From NCBI GenBank assembly GCA_003557085.1, contig PWPR01000032.1, positions 1 through 6,670 of the forward strand: a stretch of DNA of 6,670 nucleotides, in the 5' to 3' direction. The first letter of the stretch is position 1, and each line of letters begins with the position of its first letter. The stretch comes from Clostridia bacterium (lineage in GTDB: Bacteria > Bacillota > UBA994 > PWPR01). A program made the position numbers and the translations under genes. The notes under the pieces are model-generated. The model was given only the letters and a program-made list of their open reading frames with translations. It was not told the origin of the DNA and did not search any database. Positions 5,925 through 6,670 of this stretch are shown here, piece after piece.

Positions 5925-5960
5925 TTAATAACTAGAAGGATTTATCCTTCTAGTTATTAA
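5925..5960 (-). terminator. Perfect 16-bp hairpin overlapping the stop codon of the M14-type gene (atypical terminator)
   Basis: TTAATAACTAGAAGGA (5925-5940) and its exact complement (5945-5960) form a 16-bp stem with a four-base loop. The TAA stop at 5957-5959 lies in the stem. Neither strand has a T tract after the stem, so classic rho-independent termination is not supported; it may serve as a weak terminator, an RNA 3'-end protector or a protein site. Nothing else in the rest of the 340-base gap looks like a gene. Confidence 0.5.
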
Positions 5961-6670
5961 ACTAAGCAATTAAATAACATCTTAAATGTACCATGCATTT
6001 GAGACCTAAATTGAACTGGAACTCCAAATAAAACAACTTCTCCTTTGCCTTGTTTTACCAATATACCTGCTGGTTCTTCTACAAGCAGTTCTTCTCCTAC
6101 TAATCTTCCACTCTTAAGTAGGTTTTCATTCTTATATCTCATAAATACTTGGTATTTCTCTGCTCTAAATCTTTCATTAATATGCAAGATAGGGCTATCA
6201 TAATTATAAACAGTTGTTTCTTCTGGCATTCCTAAAGCTACTTTATGACTTGGGTCTATATTAACCCATAGAGTAGAGCCATGCGTGCTATAGGTTCTAT
6301 CATTTAAGCCATCTGCTAAATTAGTAATATTATAGTTAAATGCATTGATAGCAAAATCACATGACTTATGTAAAGCAACTAATTTCCCTCCAGAATTAAC
6401 AAAGTCTACAATTTTATTAATACCTTCTTCTCCAAATCCGCTCTTATATTTTTCAGGGACAGTATCTCCAAACCATTGCAGAAGCATTTTCGCTCTCCCG
6501 CTTTCAGCTTTTGAAACATCAACTAAGAAAGGAGTCTCATCGCTTGGCAATATTAAAACATCGATAAGTTCATTCAAATTGTCCTCTATTATATCTTCAT
6601 CCATAATTGTTGTGTATTCAAACCCAAAGTCTTCAAGCAAAAGTCTAGTCCAACCTTCATCTGCATTTCC
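5957..6670 (-). CDS. M14-family zinc carboxypeptidase, C-terminal glutamine-amidotransferase-like domain (partial, 5' end outside window)
   Basis: 237 C-terminal residues are visible, and the frame is open to the window edge. The first visible residues, GNADEGWTRLLLEDFGFEYT, match the linker seen in M14 peptidases just after the catalytic carboxypeptidase domain. The rest fits the alpha/beta, amidotransferase-like C-terminal domain of those enzymes: DVLILPSD (28-35 from the internal TTG at 6640), a VNSGGKLVALHKSCDFAI segment, and the family-typical ending GEVVLFGVPVQFRSQMHGTF. The zinc ligands and catalytic glutamate would lie beyond base 6670, so activity cannot be judged. Many relatives are secreted, but a signal peptide cannot be checked here. 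A start at the internal TTG (6640) is unlikely, because the conserved motif continues upstream. The stop codon is inside a long hairpin. Confidence 0.82.
   Translation of the reverse strand, partial: GNADEGWTRLLLEDFGFEYTTIMDEDIIEDNLNELIDVLILPSDETPFLVDVSKAESGRAKMLLQWFGDTVPEKYKSGFGEEGINKIVDFVNSGGKLVALHKSCDFAINAFNYNITNLADGLNDRTYSTHGSTLWVNIDPSHKVALGMPEETTVYNYDSPILHINERFRAEKYQVFMRYKNENLLKSGRLVGEELLVEEPAGILVKQGKGEVVLFGVPVQFRSQMHGTFKMLFNCLV

Noticed and set aside
5957..6640. Complete stand-alone gene starting at the TTG at 6640
   Set aside because: The frame continues to the window edge and the upstream codons encode the conserved GNADEGWTR motif, so this is an internal codon of a longer gene.

Overview
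The window looks like AT-rich chromosomal DNA from a low-GC Bacillota, most likely a clostridial or halanaerobial anaerobe. This rests on the AT-rich intergenic DNA, strong purine-rich ribosome binding sites, TATAAT-type promoters with a TGn extension, and gene content: a GlmL/MutL-like activator of the B12-mutase type, a TIGR01906/Lit-type membrane protein, and a Gram-positive style AcpS. A species cannot be named from the sequence alone. Every convincing gene lies on the minus strand, so transcription runs from right (6670) to left (1).

Reading in the direction of transcription: (1) 6670-5957 is the 3' part of a gene entering from outside the window. It encodes the C-terminal glutamine-amidotransferase-like domain that follows the catalytic domain in many M14 zinc carboxypeptidases. 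Its stop codon sits inside a perfect 16-bp hairpin (5925-5960). (2) A gene-free stretch of about 340 bases (5956-5617) holds that hairpin, a candidate extended -10 promoter and a roughly 70-nt imperfect inverted repeat that would form a structured leader. (3) A TIGR01906/DUF1461 membrane protein of the lipoprotein transacylase (Lit) family (5616-4927) overlaps by 32 bp with acpS (4958-4590). (4) A promoter in the 78-bp gap feeds a class I glutamine-amidotransferase-fold gamma-glutamyl hydrolase of the PuuD/peptidase C26 type (4511-3807). A 139-residue protein of unknown function (3793-3374) follows it closely, and a rho-independent terminator (3318-3365) closes the unit. (5) Two tandem extended -10 elements (3268-3296) precede a two-gene operon: a long 634-aa GlmL/MutL-family ASKHA ATPase-like protein (3252-1348) and a 381-aa protein with hybrid-barrel-like beta segments and a KOW-like C-terminus (1324-179). 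This operon ends at a strong terminator (124-168). (6) The left edge (1-123) has no gene. It shows inverted repeats, a TATAAT box and a Shine-Dalgarno sequence, suggesting another minus-strand gene starts just outside.

The genes fall into three functional groups. Lit-like and AcpS both act in lipid/acyl metabolism (lipoprotein N-acylation and acyl-carrier-protein activation). PuuD-like plus the unknown 139-aa protein form a small second unit. The GlmL-like pair is the most intriguing part: GlmL proteins are known as accessory factors of adenosylcobalamin-dependent glutamate mutase, but no mutase subunit is visible here, the GlmL is unusually long, and its operon partner has no established function. 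I found no RNA gene, CRISPR array, insertion sequence or phage gene.
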